From NCBI GenBank assembly GCA_949361645.1, contig OX442420.1, positions 2,959,882 through 3,023,881 on the forward strand: a stretch of 64,000 bases of DNA, written 5' to 3'. This document shows positions 47,673 through 58,673 of the stretch, piece by piece. Each line of letters opens with the position of its first letter. Positions within the stretch are counted from its first letter, which is position 1. Below the pieces are notes generated by a model. The model saw only the letters and a program-made list of their open reading frames with translations. It was not told the origin of the DNA and searched no databases. The position numbers were made by a program, and so were the translations under genes. This stretch comes from Spongilla lacustris (taxonomy: Eukaryota > Porifera > Demospongiae > Spongillida > Spongillidae).

Positions 47673-48628
47673 CAGTGCTGCCGCGATATGGTCTTTAGCC
47701 GATATCGCCTATATCGCGATATATCGCGATATGAGTAAAATATCGCGATATAGTATCGCGATATTTTTAAGTATATTCATCGAGCAATTATTTATCAATA
47801 ACCACTCAATTTTCATGCAAGTTGAGGCTGCGTTGTTGTGGTGGCGACACAAGAACAAATACATAAAATGCTATATGGCGCGGGAGGGGGGAGGCCGGCC
47901 CGGGGGGTGGGGGGTGGGGAGTGGGGAGGGGGTGAATAGAGTGTTACCAAAATGGTATAAGGAAGTACCTAGCTATCTTAGCCTCGACTGTACCTTTAGA
48001 AAGGGCTTGCTCCACGGCATGAGTTATACACCAGAAAAGAAATCATGCATGAAGTCACTCACTCGACGGACCGGCTGGATAAATACATTTTTTTGTGGCA
48101 CAAAAGTCGCACAGTATCACATGCAGGAAAAGAATTTAAGAGACGATTAAATCACTGCGTGATTGAACATTAATTATATGCTTTCCGACCACATAATGAT
48201 TCCAAAATGATTTTATGGCCCCATGCATTCATCTTCCTCATCGAAAAAAAAAGACTCGTTTTTAACCGTAAACGATATTATTTCCATAACCGTGAACTCT
48301 TCCGTGACAGTATTTCAGGAAATAATACATGTCAGTATAATTACATGGTGAAAAAGAGGAGCGTTCGCGGTTACACGTTTAAATACTTACACCCAGCACC
48401 GCAGCTGAATTGGAATGTATGTGCATGCATGGCCCAACACTAGTTGCACCTGCTGAATGACTTTTCGTATATTTCCGTCTTTCTCCGTCTATTCTTCCGT
48501 CTATCTCCGTATATCCATGTACGTTTGTATCGCGATATGACCTAAAAAATATCGCGATATATCGCATATCGCGATATATAAAAAATATCGCGATATATCG
48601 CATAACGCGATATATCGCGGTAGCCCTG
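47673..48628. mobile_element. Non-autonomous hAT-like element with ATATCGCGATAT arrays
   Basis: Ends CAGTGCTGCCGCGATAT and, inverted, CAGGGCTACCGCGATAT. Flanks ACCGTTGA (47665-47672) and ACCGTTAA (48629-48636) match at seven of eight. Both subterminal regions are packed with the palindrome TATCGCGATA (about five near the left end and six near the right), a probable protein-binding array. The long ORF over 47437-48150 crosses the border and is not a gene. Related end sequences bound 53975-58891. Confidence 0.85.
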
Positions 48629-48639
48629 ACCGTTAACAC

Positions 48640-49746
48640 CAACCAGTCTCTTGCCCTTCCACTCTTGGAGCCGCGGTCCCCCTGGTGATTCTTTGGAGAT
48701 CCGGTTCCAGACATCTTCACGTATCAGCGACACGGCGGCTCCAGTGTCTAAAACAAATTCAACAGGAACAGACAAAATTACACCCTTAATACAATAGCTA
48801 CTTCCACATGACACAGACAGGGTAGGTACAATGACACGACTTTCTTTGGCCTTTAGGCATTGTCCCTCCAGTGGTTGACCTTTACCACCGAGGGGCTGGA
48901 GTTTCCCGACTGCTGTTCGACTCCACGACTCCGGCAAAAACGCGCTATGTGTCCCTTTCTACCACAGGTCCAGCATATCCTTGCAGTAGCCCACTTCTTC
49001 CTCTGCTCCGCGTCCACGTTCTGTCTCGGGCTTCCCTTCTCGCTGTCCATGCGCAGCTCCAAATGGTGCAGCCTTTCATTATGCCTTCAGCGAGTCGTCT
49101 CCTCCACGGGAAGTATCTGCACGAGGTGTAACCACAGCCAGAGCTGCAGCGCTACATTCCTGCACGCTGTCTGGTAGGGGAACTGTAGCGCCAACTCGTA
49201 GGACATCAGCAGTTGTGAGCTATGACTCCATGCAGCTCTATAGTCGCAATAACAGCATCCTCGACTGTCTTTGGGCCCTTTTGCTTTGCCCCAAATGCGA
49301 CTTGAGGGTTTCCTATTTCTGTGAGAAACTGGTTCAAGGCGAGGTGCTCTCTTCCTTTGTCTTCTAAGTCTCCGTAGGCCTTGTCTGCAAGCACCTTCAA
49401 GGCATCACCAAACGATGCCCAGTCCTCGTCTTTTCGCCTCTTTCTCGAATGAAGTTCCGCTACGTACAGCTCACGCTTGCTGTCAGGGTTGAAACGCTTG
49501 TTAATAAGGGCTACCATAGACTCATGCACTCAGTAAATTTCTCCCTGACAGCTCCCGGGAACCTCACATGAAGGCGCGGTTTGGGCCTTCCCCGTCAGTC
49601 GCACACGCAGTCATGCATTTCAATTTGTCGTCATCACTCTCCCATTTGTTGACGATAGCTACGTTTTCGAAGTGTGCCGCCCACTCTGGCCAGCTCCCTG
49701 TCACACCGTCGTACGGTTCAGGCAGCACCAGCGGTCGCTGAGCCAT
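48640..49746 (-). pseudogene. Ty3/gypsy gag and protease active site
   Basis: ATG at 49746 begins MAQRPLVLPEPYDGVTGSWP. Further frames read LINKRFNPDSKRELYVAELH and KTVEDAVIATIELH, then the zinc knuckle CWTCGRKGHIARFC (48970-49000 region), then VEFVLDTGAAVSLI with the protease DTG triad. At least two frame changes separate these pieces. Confidence 0.85.
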
Positions 49747-49768
49747 GTCGTCTAGCCGACTACGCCAA

Positions 49769-50041
49769 TGTGACGAGATAGCGTGGCAGCAACTTAATAG
49801 CAGCAGGTTTACAAGCATAGAACTGACTAACACTGTAGAAATATAGACTATATATGCACAAGCAGTCTGTCACCTGATTCCATGGGTTCAATGCGCAAGC
49901 GCGTACTCTTTACAATACCAACGCTCCGTAAGCATCCCTCCACCTCTATAAGGATCTTTTGTAGCGCCGATAAACCATAGATTGATGACCTACCGTATGG
50001 ATAAACAAACACGGGATTGCATCAATCACGTGAATATTACA
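49769..50041 (-). repeat. Likely 5' LTR of the gypsy element
   Basis: On minus the segment begins TGTAATATTCACGTG and ends GTCACA (TG..CA borders). It is followed after one base by TGGCGTAGTCGGCTAG, which looks like a primer-binding site complementary to a tRNA 3' end, 23 bases before the gag start. No second LTR is present for comparison, so the left border is inferred. Confidence 0.55.
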
Positions 50042-50142
50042 GTCCTTACATTCTGATTCATGTTGCAACTTAATAAATGCTTGATGTCATTAACATCTAT
50101 ACTACGTACGTATATCTTGGCGCGCGAGAACAGCTGCAAATG

Positions 50143-50708
50143 GACTTTTCATTTAAGGGCGCAAGGAATGCAATTAGTATTGATTACACGTGACGTCAAC
50201 GTCCGGGGTACATTCTTCTCACGTTTGGCTATGGTGTGCGTGTATTCTCGCGTGTGTTGGCTTAGTTGGCTTCAAATTTGAGGTAAGAATGATGAAATCA
50301 ATGCAGTATGGAGGACCCCTCTAGGTACATGCTGTGATCATGCTTCGCATTCTCGTCAGTCGTTCAAAGTTTCTGAAGGATGGCGTGATTGGCGTCTAGT
50401 GAATGCATTGGTGAAAAACCCAGTACTTCGGCTGAACTAACACAAGACGATATACCCGGCGCATCACTAAATGAGCCATTCCATGGCATTCTAAAAGTGC
50501 GCACTTTCACACCTACGCAGGCAAATGGATAGGATGGTAGATTCCAGGTAGCAATAGTGCTCTTTTTCTCACATAAAAAAGTATTCGTGACACGCTACCA
50601 CTGTAACAAGGAACTGCATTCGGCGGATGTAACGTCACTTCGAATTATGACGTCACGTTGACGCGCAAACATAATGAAACATTCCAGGGCCTTAAATGAA
50701 AAGGTCCA
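50143..50708. repeat. Inverted-repeat unit related to 8000-8838
   Basis: TGGACTTTTCATTTAAGGGC at one end and CCTTAAATGAAAAGGTCC at the other; the interior has GCAAGGAATGCAATTAG as in the 8.1 kb unit. Non-coding. Confidence 0.5.
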
Positions 50709-50889
50709 TCACGTAGATCTGTTACATGCTTTATTTATATATCTGATACAATCTTTTAATAACATCATGAATTAAAAAAACCGACCTGTACCTCAGGCTT
50801 TATACCTACATGTACAGCGCAGCTGGCACTTGAACCAAAATGATTGCTTATAACTGACATGACATGCATATTAATTAACATGCACTTTT

Positions 50890-51670
50890 TTGATCCATGC
50901 AGTTTTGCTACAACCAAACCAATTGCACATGAAAAACACTGAGCAATTGCGTTTTGGGCACAAGTCGGCATTTAATCAGCAGATGATAAGGAGGCTGGCT
51001 GACATGACTCACTCCACAACCCTGTTGCGATTCATCGAGGCGAAAGCTTATTCAAGCTAACCATATCATGCAATGTGCAGCGTTTATATCCTCTAGACTC
51101 CAGTAAGTGAATCACAACGTCACAGCCTATATATTATATCTAGTATGATTACAGTAGGTGGCAGCTGGCTGACATGATACCTTTAGCCTTCTCTCCACAT
51201 CCTCATTCAAACTGCAACCATTTCATATGCACACTTTTTCCATTTAAAATAATCATATACGACTAGCTATAGTTCTTTGCAGTACGGATTTCACTTAAAG
51301 TCTTTGAGTTACAACATTACTACGTGATGTATTGTCACACCACTCTACATTACTATTAATAGATCTAATGCCATGCAAGCACTTATTAAGTTCTCCCCCT
51401 CCCCTCCCCACATTTTAATGAAAAACTAACTCAAATATCAACACATAAAACATTATTTGAACTTTTTCTTCCCAGAGGGTGCGAAAGAACACTGAATAGC
51501 ATATTAGATGTGAGACATAGAGAATCACATCATTCAAGCAATACCTTTTTAGTTAGGTCCATCACGCTTGCAGTCTGAGTGATCTTTGAAATAGACTACC
51601 TTATTAATACAATAACTCTTACACTATAATGACTATACATGCATGCACATGTATGCATTGGGAAAATTGA
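50890..51670. repeat. Duplicated block, direct copy of 18620-19378
   Basis: See 18620-19378; order and orientation are the same, with indels. No gene. Confidence 0.75.
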
Positions 51671-51767
51671 GATGCATGGCTTACACAGAAGGACTCCCAG
51701 TTGAAACCCCCCTTCTCCCGCAAAAAATATACAATTCAGATATACTTTAAATTAATGTTTACATTGA

Positions 51768-51998
51768 TCATAAGTAATAACAATGTCTACCATAATTGAA
51801 TATTACACTCACACCTACGAGCATTACAGACTTTTGAAGCGATTCTGACTGTACAGGCACCGGAAAATGCTCTGGTCTACACAGGTGCTGCTGGACCACT
51901 GCTCGTGGTGCAAAAGCAAGATAGCCTATATCTACAATCCAAGCTCCATCAACTATACACAGAGACATGTGTATTGATGTTTGTAACACTCTGGGCAC
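51768..51998 (-). pseudogene. Unknown coding-like exon, copy on minus
   Basis: Reads PRVLQTSIHMSLCIVDGAWI, then VDIGYLAFAPRAVVQQHLCR and PEHFPVPVQ. This is the paralogue of 19495-19720 but in inverted orientation, although the neighbouring block 50890-51670 is in direct orientation. So an inversion or rearrangement breakpoint lies at about 51680-51770. Family unknown. Confidence 0.4.
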
Positions 51999-52035
51999 AT
52001 CATTTTAGCATGATTTGGTGTGCCCAAAAGCACTA

Positions 52036-52186
52036 CACTATGAAAAAGGTATTGTTATACACTACTGTATAACAGTGTGTATATAGACGTTATTGCGTAT
52101 ACGTGTGTATAACGTCTCAATACGCAGTGTTATAAACTGCTGATTGATTTTATACACTAGTGTATAACAGCCCTTTTTACACAGTG
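52036..52186. mobile_element. 151-bp MITE in the unknown exon
   Basis: CACTATGAAAAAGG at one end and, inverted, CACTGTGTAAAAAGG at the other, with TATACACTAGTGTATAA-type internal palindromes. The homologous uninterrupted sequence is near 19490. Confidence 0.65.
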
Positions 52187-52284
52187 AGCTAGCTAGTTAC
52201 AGATTGACTCTGCTGAAGGCAGCACTTGCAAGTCATAATCTCAGACGGTCCCCTGCAGCTAGCGACCAGAGACATATGTGTGAC

Positions 52285-53513
52285 CTGTCACGCAAAAATT
52301 GTACCGGGCGAAAATTGTACCGGCCGGTACACTTTTTGCAACCAAAATTGTACCGCCCGGTACAATTTTAGTTGCGAAAAATGTACCGGCCTTGCCAAAA
52401 GTGTACCGGGTAGTGACAAAGGACCGTTAGCTATAACCAGCTAGAAGTAAGTTGTCCGTTAGACCTGGCGAAGGGATATTTGATGTCCTGGCTGAATTGC
52501 GTATATCTATACATGCAGGCGCGTAGTTTGCACGACAAGGTTGAAAAACTGGGGAAGGGGGGGCTAAATGGATGGGAGGGTGCAAAGGGGGTGAACCCCC
52601 CTCTTGCAACAGCTAGGGGGTATGGGGGAGCGCTGTAAGCTCCCACACCGGAGTCTGGGGCGTAGCCCCAATATCCCAGAAAATTAATGATTTTTTTTTT
52701 AAATCCTCATGCACGTATGTACTACATATATGTACATTTATGTATAAGCTCTGGACGGTACTATACCAATGTGCTTCGTGTACAGAGCAAGTCAGTACTA
52801 CAACCCTTGTACATAAAATTAAAACTGAGTGGTACCCAAAAACAACTGGGGGAGGGGGCCCTTGCCTACGGGCCTGCTATTGGTGCTAAGCTTTTTAACT
52901 GATATAAGCATGTCTGCTGCATTTGGATGCAACTCATTATTTATTGCAATTTGCCTATATGGTCATTGTTCAAATGGCATGCACATTCTAAATTTGGTAT
53001 AAATATTCATTTAACGCTTAACAGACTAACAGGATGTTGTTTTTTTGTGTGCCAATATAATTGGCTAGGTAATAATTAACGATATCTGTTATCAAAATCC
53101 TCGTCAAAATGAGCAATAAAAAAAGTGTTTCAGACCGAGGCATGTACATTGAGTTTATGCTATTATACATTCGCCTAACATATTCATAGTGGTTGGATAT
53201 GTTGGCAAATAAATAGCTACTTTGGAATGTAATGTTATGCTCAGTGAAGTGCACTATAGTGTCAGAATTACCAACTATATATAACTGTAGGTTCAAGTTT
53301 TTCTTTCAGCGAACTGTGTACAACACGTATTAAACTAGCAGAATACGTAATCCGATATCCTATATAGCTAACGGTCCTTTATCACTACCCGGTGCACTTT
53401 TGGCAAGACCGGTACACTTTTCGCAACCAAAATTGTACCGCCCGGTACAATTTTGGTTGCGAAAATTGTACCGGGCGGTACAATTTTCGCCCGGTACAAT
53501 TTTTGCGTGACAG
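52285..53513. mobile_element. 1.2 kb element with GTACCG-palindrome arms
   Basis: The arms 52285-52437 and 53362-53513 are inverted copies. Each contains several TTGTACCGCCCGGTACAA-like palindromes, and each starts GTCACGCAAAAATTGTACC on the outside. The arms can fold on themselves and on each other. The open frames are repeat artefacts. The interior includes a G-rich dispersed repeat (52545-52675) and no gene. Confidence 0.6.
52545..52675. repeat. G-rich dispersed repeat, copy 2
   Basis: Counterpart of 42575-42720. Confidence 0.7.
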
Positions 53514-54644
53514 ACCCTGTAAATTCCAACAGTATCTCGAGACAAGGTCCCACCAGCACCACACGAAGCAGTCTTTAATATTAAAAAAAGGTTGCCCTCA
53601 CACAGTAAAAAGTTAAACGAAACTAAAGAAGCTCTTTACGGAAGGATGTTCAACAGTTCACACGCCCACTACTAGGAGATTTTATGCGAAGCACGGTCAT
53701 GCAACGGAACGTGACGTGACGTCACGTAAATATTTATACCGTTTCTTCCAATCCCTTTATTCTATTATCTATGGCAGGTGCCCAGGCACCTCCACTTTAA
53801 CTAAATCTACCCAGGACTCTATAGATGTGCTTGGAAGACGTGGTAGAATAGAATCTACGAAAAAATCGCGAAAGGAGTGTTCTCCTTCAATATTCCAAGG
53901 ATTTTTCTAGACAAACACGTAACAGATACATTCAAAATAGTTTATGTGTATGATTAATATAGTGATGTGAGTCCCAGGGCTGCCGCGATATATCGCGATA
54001 TTTTTTATACATCGCGATATGCGATATATCGCGATATTTTTTTGGTCATACAAACGTACATGGATATTCGGAGATAGACGGAAGAATAGACGGAGAAAGA
54101 CGGAAATATACGATCAGTCATTCAGCAGATGCAACTAGTGTTGGGCCACACCATGCACATACATTCGAATTCAGCTGCGGTGCTGCGTACATATATACTG
54201 TAAATTATCTGCCCCCATTGAAATTCAGCCGCCCGTGTAAAGTGCTCTTTTTCACCATATTATACTGACATGTATTATTTCCTGAAATATTGTCACGGAA
54301 GAGTTCACGGTTATGGAGATAATATCGTTAAATACGAGTCTTTTTTTTTTAGGAAGATGAATGGAGCCATAAAATCATTATGTAATCATTATGTGATCGG
54401 AAAGCGAAAGTCAGGCCGGGGTCCGGCCGGCCTGTCAGGTCGGCCTGCCAGGTCGGTATTACTAATATATTCATAGCTAAATGATAATTTGATCGCTTAG
54501 ATTGTATGAATGGCCTTGAATGTTGCTTCAGTCAGACTCATTTGTGCTGCGCACGAATCCACTTCAGATACTCCACTTTTATCAGCTGTGCTTCCTCCAA
54601 CCCCGATCTTTGGATACACAATCCAGACGAATTGTAGAGTATTG

Positions 54645-54669
54645 CCCCCCCCCCCCCCCCCCCCCCCCC
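54645..54669. repeat. Poly-C tract (25 C)
   Basis: Uninterrupted C run followed by a poly-A stretch. Confidence 0.95.
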
Positions 54670-54904
54670 TCCAAAAAAAAAAGAAGGTCCCGTGTTTAAA
54701 CGAGCGCATCGACGTAACCATGAACGCATGCAGCTGCGTGAGTTGCGTGCCATACTTTAAACTCCTGCTAGAGTGCCAGTTCTTTCCTGAAATGTTTAAA
54801 CAGGTACGCGGAAGTTTTAACGATTACGTCGATATACGTTTGTTAAACACGGGCCATTTTTTTCTGTGGGGTGGATGGGGAGGGGGATATATCGCGGTAC
54901 TCTA

Positions 54905-55560
54905 AAGTATTCGTCAGGTTGGAATTCCCACTAAGTAGAAAACAAAACACTAACTCTACTTCCATTGTTTGGTCGCATTTCAAGGTATACAGAGTCTATA
55001 TCACTCATATAAAAGAACTCTAGCTGCTAAAAGCTAAAAAGTCCCCACTTGAACAGTATTTTACAATGAAGATTCCCTCATTATCTGTGTCATGCACCAC
55101 TCATATTTTACGTCATCTGTTGATCACAACTCCATGGATGAGTTGCACTTGCAACCTTATACATGTAAGTACATGTACATTTTTGGTAACGACAAAGTGA
55201 GTTTCTCATTCTCGTGCACAACTGACCATGCTAAAGAACTCCATTCTTCGCATGACTTCTCTAATGCATCATGTACATGTTAATCACTTGGAACAGGAAT
55301 CTATAACCCACATCAATGAAGCTGTCCAGTACATCCCCCACCCCCATCCCCACCCCCACTCCATAAAAATGGTTGGTAGTATATTTAATGTGGAACACTC
55401 GACACAGAAATATGCTTGGGCCTTTATCTCTATATGTGATCAGGCATGCAGTTTACATTTATGTACATGTATGTATAGATAATATAGAATATTTGCACTT
55501 CCAATACTGCCGGCAATGCCACACATGCAGAGTCAGTAATCCTTCGTAACTGAGACAGAG
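54905..55560. repeat. Dispersed repeat, copy 3 of 3
   Basis: Matches 4970-5560 in the same orientation (AATTCCCACTAAGTAGAAAA, GTTGATCACAACTCCA, CTTGGAACAGGAATCT). Confidence 0.7.
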
Positions 55561-55791
55561 CACCCTGAAATCAGGCAAAGCTGTGCATCTATATATATGA
55601 TCTCTGATAACACAATGCATATAATTGCTGGCGCATGCATTGGTGTGACAATCTACTCCCCCCTTTGTGGGCTGATCCCGGCCTGTCAGGTGAGAGTCCG
55701 GCCTGCCAGGCCAAGCGGACAGTCCGGCCTGGCAGGCCGACCTGTCAGGCCGGGCTGGCCTTCGGCAACCCTGTCGGAAAGCATATAATTA

Positions 55792-55991
55792 NNNNNNNNN
55801 NNNNNNNNNNNNNNNNNNNNNNNNNNNNNNNNNNNNNNNNNNNNNNNNNNNNNNNNNNNNNNNNNNNNNNNNNNNNNNNNNNNNNNNNNNNNNNNNNNNN
55901 NNNNNNNNNNNNNNNNNNNNNNNNNNNNNNNNNNNNNNNNNNNNNNNNNNNNNNNNNNNNNNNNNNNNNNNNNNNNNNNNNNNNNNNNNNN
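55792..55991. other. Assembly gap (200 N)
   Basis: Run of N; the size is probably nominal. It hides the junction inside the 53975-58891 composite. Confidence 1.
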
Positions 55992-55994
55992 GCA

Positions 55995-56215
55995 TGCGTT
56001 CTCCAAAGCCAGTAGCAAAGGCATCAGGATTAATCTCCTTAAATGTTGTGAGTATGTATATGATTAAAGCAATTGGCCATTCACACCAAAGATGCTTACC
56101 AGATTGCTTGCCATTTTCATAAGTGGTGTGCAAAAGGACCACCACTGAGTACAGCACAAGAATAGGTCTACCATCATGGCCAAACTGTATCCATTGTATC
56201 CAGCTGTGTTGGGGC
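55995..56215 (-). pseudogene. Possible exon next to the gap
   Basis: A minus frame reads HSWIQWIQFGHDGRPILVLY, SVVVLLHTTYENGKQS, then a GTAAGCATC donor-like site, and later FKEINPDAFATGFGERM before the N gap. It looks protein-like, but there is no recognised domain. The enormous ORF it belongs to is otherwise made of the minisatellite. Confidence 0.3.
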
Positions 56216-56279
56216 AAACAGGTGGAGAAGGAAGTGATTCGTGAAGGAGGGGAAGGAAGTAGAGAGGAAGAGAAGAGAG

Positions 56280-57060
56280 GAATGGAAGGGAAGGGAGAAG
56301 GGGGATGGGAGGGGAAGGGAGGATGGGAGGGGAAGGGAGGATGGAGGGGAAGGGAGGATGGGAGGGAAGGGAGGAGGGAGGGAAGGGAGTATGGGAGGGG
56401 AAGGGAGGATGGGAGGGGAAGGGAGGATGGGAGGGGAAGGGAGGATGAGAGGGGAAGGGAGGATGGGAGGGGAAGGGAGGATGGGAGGGGAAGGGAGGAT
56501 GGGAGGGGAAGGGAGGATGGGAGGGGAAGGGAGGATGGGAGGGGAAGGGAGGATGGGAGGGGAAGGGAGGATGGGAGGGGAAGGGAGGATGGGAGGGGAA
56601 GGGAGGATGGGAGGGGAAGGGAGGATGGGAGGGGAAGGGAGGATGGGAGGGGAAGGGAGGATGGGAGGGGAAGGGAGGATGGGAGGGGAAGGGAGGATGG
56701 GAGGGGAAGGGAGGATGGGAGGGGAAGGGAGGATGGGAGGGGAAGGGAGGATGGGAGGTGAGAGGAGGAGGTGAAGGGAGGATGGGAGGTGAAGGGAGGA
56801 TGGGAGGTGAAGGGAGGAGGGGAAGGGAGGATGGGAGGGGAAGGGAGGATGGGAGGGGAAGGGAGGATGGGAGGTGAAGGGAGGAGGGAAGGGAGGAGGG
56901 GAAGGGAGGATGGGACGTGAAGGGAGGAGGGGAAGGGAGGGGGAAGGGAGAAGAGAAAGGGGGAGGAGGGGAATGGAGAAGGGAAGGGGGAGAGGGGAAG
57001 GGAGAAGGGTAGGGAGAGAGGGGAAGGGAGAAGAGAGGATGAGACAGGAGGGAAGAGGAC
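56280..57060. repeat. Purine-only 18-bp minisatellite
   Basis: Unit GAGGATGGGAGGGGAAGG repeated about 25 times without change (56400-56750), with degenerate units on both sides. One strand is almost purely G and A. ORFs up to 434 codons on either strand are artefacts. The G4-run structure could form quadruplex or triplex DNA. Confidence 0.97.
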
Positions 57061-57712
57061 GAGCAAAGGAGGGGATAGCAAGCACAACATCACACCTGTA
57101 CAGATAACTCGTCAACATATCCATGGGACATAGCACACACAAACATACACATACACCCACCCTTCCAGAGTGTTCCATGCACTCCTCATCCTAGTGGGAT
57201 GGTGTTCTCTTTCCTCTTCTCCATCTCCACCTAATAACATTGGCCAAGAACAGCTCACAACTGGCAGACACACATATTTGAATGAAAACAATATACCTTC
57301 CCCTGAGCAGCAGTGCTTGTGGCCATGTCAAGAACAAAGCTTTGTAGCAGTTACTATGGGGTTAGTTCCAAGGATGCTCTGTCATGGGAGAGACATGAGT
57401 TATGGGGTTACCAGTGCAGCTTGAATGAACATGCAGCACCTGATTTGCTCTGGTCAGTCTGGTGGGGACCACCAGTGGACACGCATTTGTGAAGGATATT
57501 CCCGTTAATAAAGTAGCAACCATGCACTGAACAGAACTCACTTATGAATGGTCCTACCAGCAGGCCATCGGCCAGATTGCATAGCGTACTGAGCTTACAT
57601 GGGGGGGATGCAAATAACATTGTAAATTGCAAGAACACACGCAAAAGATATACCGTTCCCTTGCGCGCGAATAAACTTGGATATTGCACCCAAAAGGTAT
57701 ACTCCTACCTCG

Positions 57713-57960
57713 TAGGATTTCTTTCCCTTTGGATTTGCCTGATATTGAGCTTGTTTGGAGGCTAAAATCAGTTCTCGATTTTGATCGTAGTAGGCCTTCA
57801 CGCTCCTTCTTACGTTCCGGATCAAGCCAGTATTGCGCCTTCGTGCTATCCTTCTTACTTTCAAAATCGGCTTTGTAGCGCTTCCAGTCGCAAGCCTTCT
57901 TTGTTTCATGCGCTTCTTGAATACTGTCACGCTCCTCACATTCATCTTGCGACTCGTCAA
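57713..57960 (-). pseudogene. Lys-rich repeat-protein exon with one frameshift
   Basis: On minus, one frame reads DESQDECEERDSIQEAHETK, DWKRYKADFESKKD and AQYWLDPERKKER. A one-step frame change near 57797 leads to VKAYYDQNRELILASKQAQY and QANPKGKKSYE, then donor GTAGGA. The open frame starting MTSRKMN is a shadow of the true first half. There is no start codon in the true frame. The repeat style Y-x-x-N-P-x-x-K matches 16962-17140. Function unknown; probably a multi-copy family. Confidence 0.55.
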
Positions 57961-58654
57961 AAAACGGCTTCTACATGTACTATTATATGTCTGTACACAT
58001 GTACACGTGTTTCCGGTGCAGCTAATAGGGCCCGGGAGTTTTGGAATAGCACTTCAGTGGCTTCTGGCCATGACCTCCATATAAGGCATCAGAAGCTGAT
58101 AAAATCTGTTGTGGGCTAAGTGTTAACATAACTAAGTTTGCTAAAGATCGAAATTGTGTTCAGTATAACTCAAAATAGGAAAGTAATAGCACCAAACAAA
58201 TTCGGCAGAAAGTTTCTAACTTATCTCCTACAGTTCCTTTTGATAACAGCAAACATTAAGCTTCAATCGTGACAAAGATACAATGCAATAAACCTCTTAT
58301 CCGAGCGAATCTTATCTTATCAGATCCGGAAGAAGAAGAAGGAATCGTGTTTTCCCATGTTTTCAGGTTCTAGTGTGGGAACGAGTAAGCGTTATCTCTG
58401 TTTTCTGAGCTTTCTAAGCGTCGGCAGTTTTACTACATTGTAGATAATCGTTGACTGTATCCAAATACGCTCGCTAAATTCCAACTGATTCTACGGCGCA
58501 TCGGCAATAATGGAATCTGGTGTTTTGCTAATCGTATTCATGACACTTCAAATCCTACATAGGACCTACTAACGTAGGTCCCGATATATCATTTTGGCAA
58601 CACTCTATTCATGTATACCGGTATATGTATATACCAATTGGTACAGTGTCTCTT

Positions 58655-58673
58655 CCCCCCCCCCCCCCCCCCC
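58655..58673. repeat. Poly-C tract (19 C)
   Basis: Uninterrupted C run near the right end of the 53975-58891 composite. 57970-58600 shows nothing supportable. Confidence 0.95.

Larger units (their letters stand above)
44795..50041 (-). mobile_element. Ty3/gypsy retrotransposon, 3'-truncated and inactive
   Basis: From high to low coordinates: 5' LTR, primer-binding site, gag with CCHC knuckle, aspartic protease, reverse transcriptase, and RNase H. No integrase or 3' LTR; the element stops beside the direct repeat at 44711-44795. Two hAT-type elements interrupt it (47673-48628 in the protease region and 46475-47305 upstream of RT), each with its own 8-base duplication. Frame breaks and stops are frequent. 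This describes an old, non-functional copy. Confidence 0.9.
54405..55773. mobile_element. hAT element (CAGGGTTGCCGAA family), one end trimmed
   Basis: The right end CTTCGGCAACCCTG (55773) is complete. The left end begins at CGAAAGTCAGGCC, lacking the first nine bases. TCGGAAAG occurs outside both sides (54397-54404 and 55774-55781). Subterminal GGCCTG/CAGGTC repeats are dense. The interior is the dispersed repeat 54905-55560 and a poly-C tract; no transposase. Confidence 0.85.

Noticed and set aside
47437..48150. 237-codon plus ORF
   Set aside because: Runs antisense from the gypsy protease region across the border of the hAT-like element; a shadow.
55789..57178. ORFs of 434, 334, 212 and 177 codons
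   Set aside because: Translations of the purine minisatellite, partly through the N gap; no unique protein sequence apart from the short exon-like part at 55995-56215.
57595..57960. Basic ORF starting MTSRKMN as a whole protein
   Set aside because: Its first two thirds are out of frame with a clearly better coding frame on the same strand; only the last part is in the true frame.
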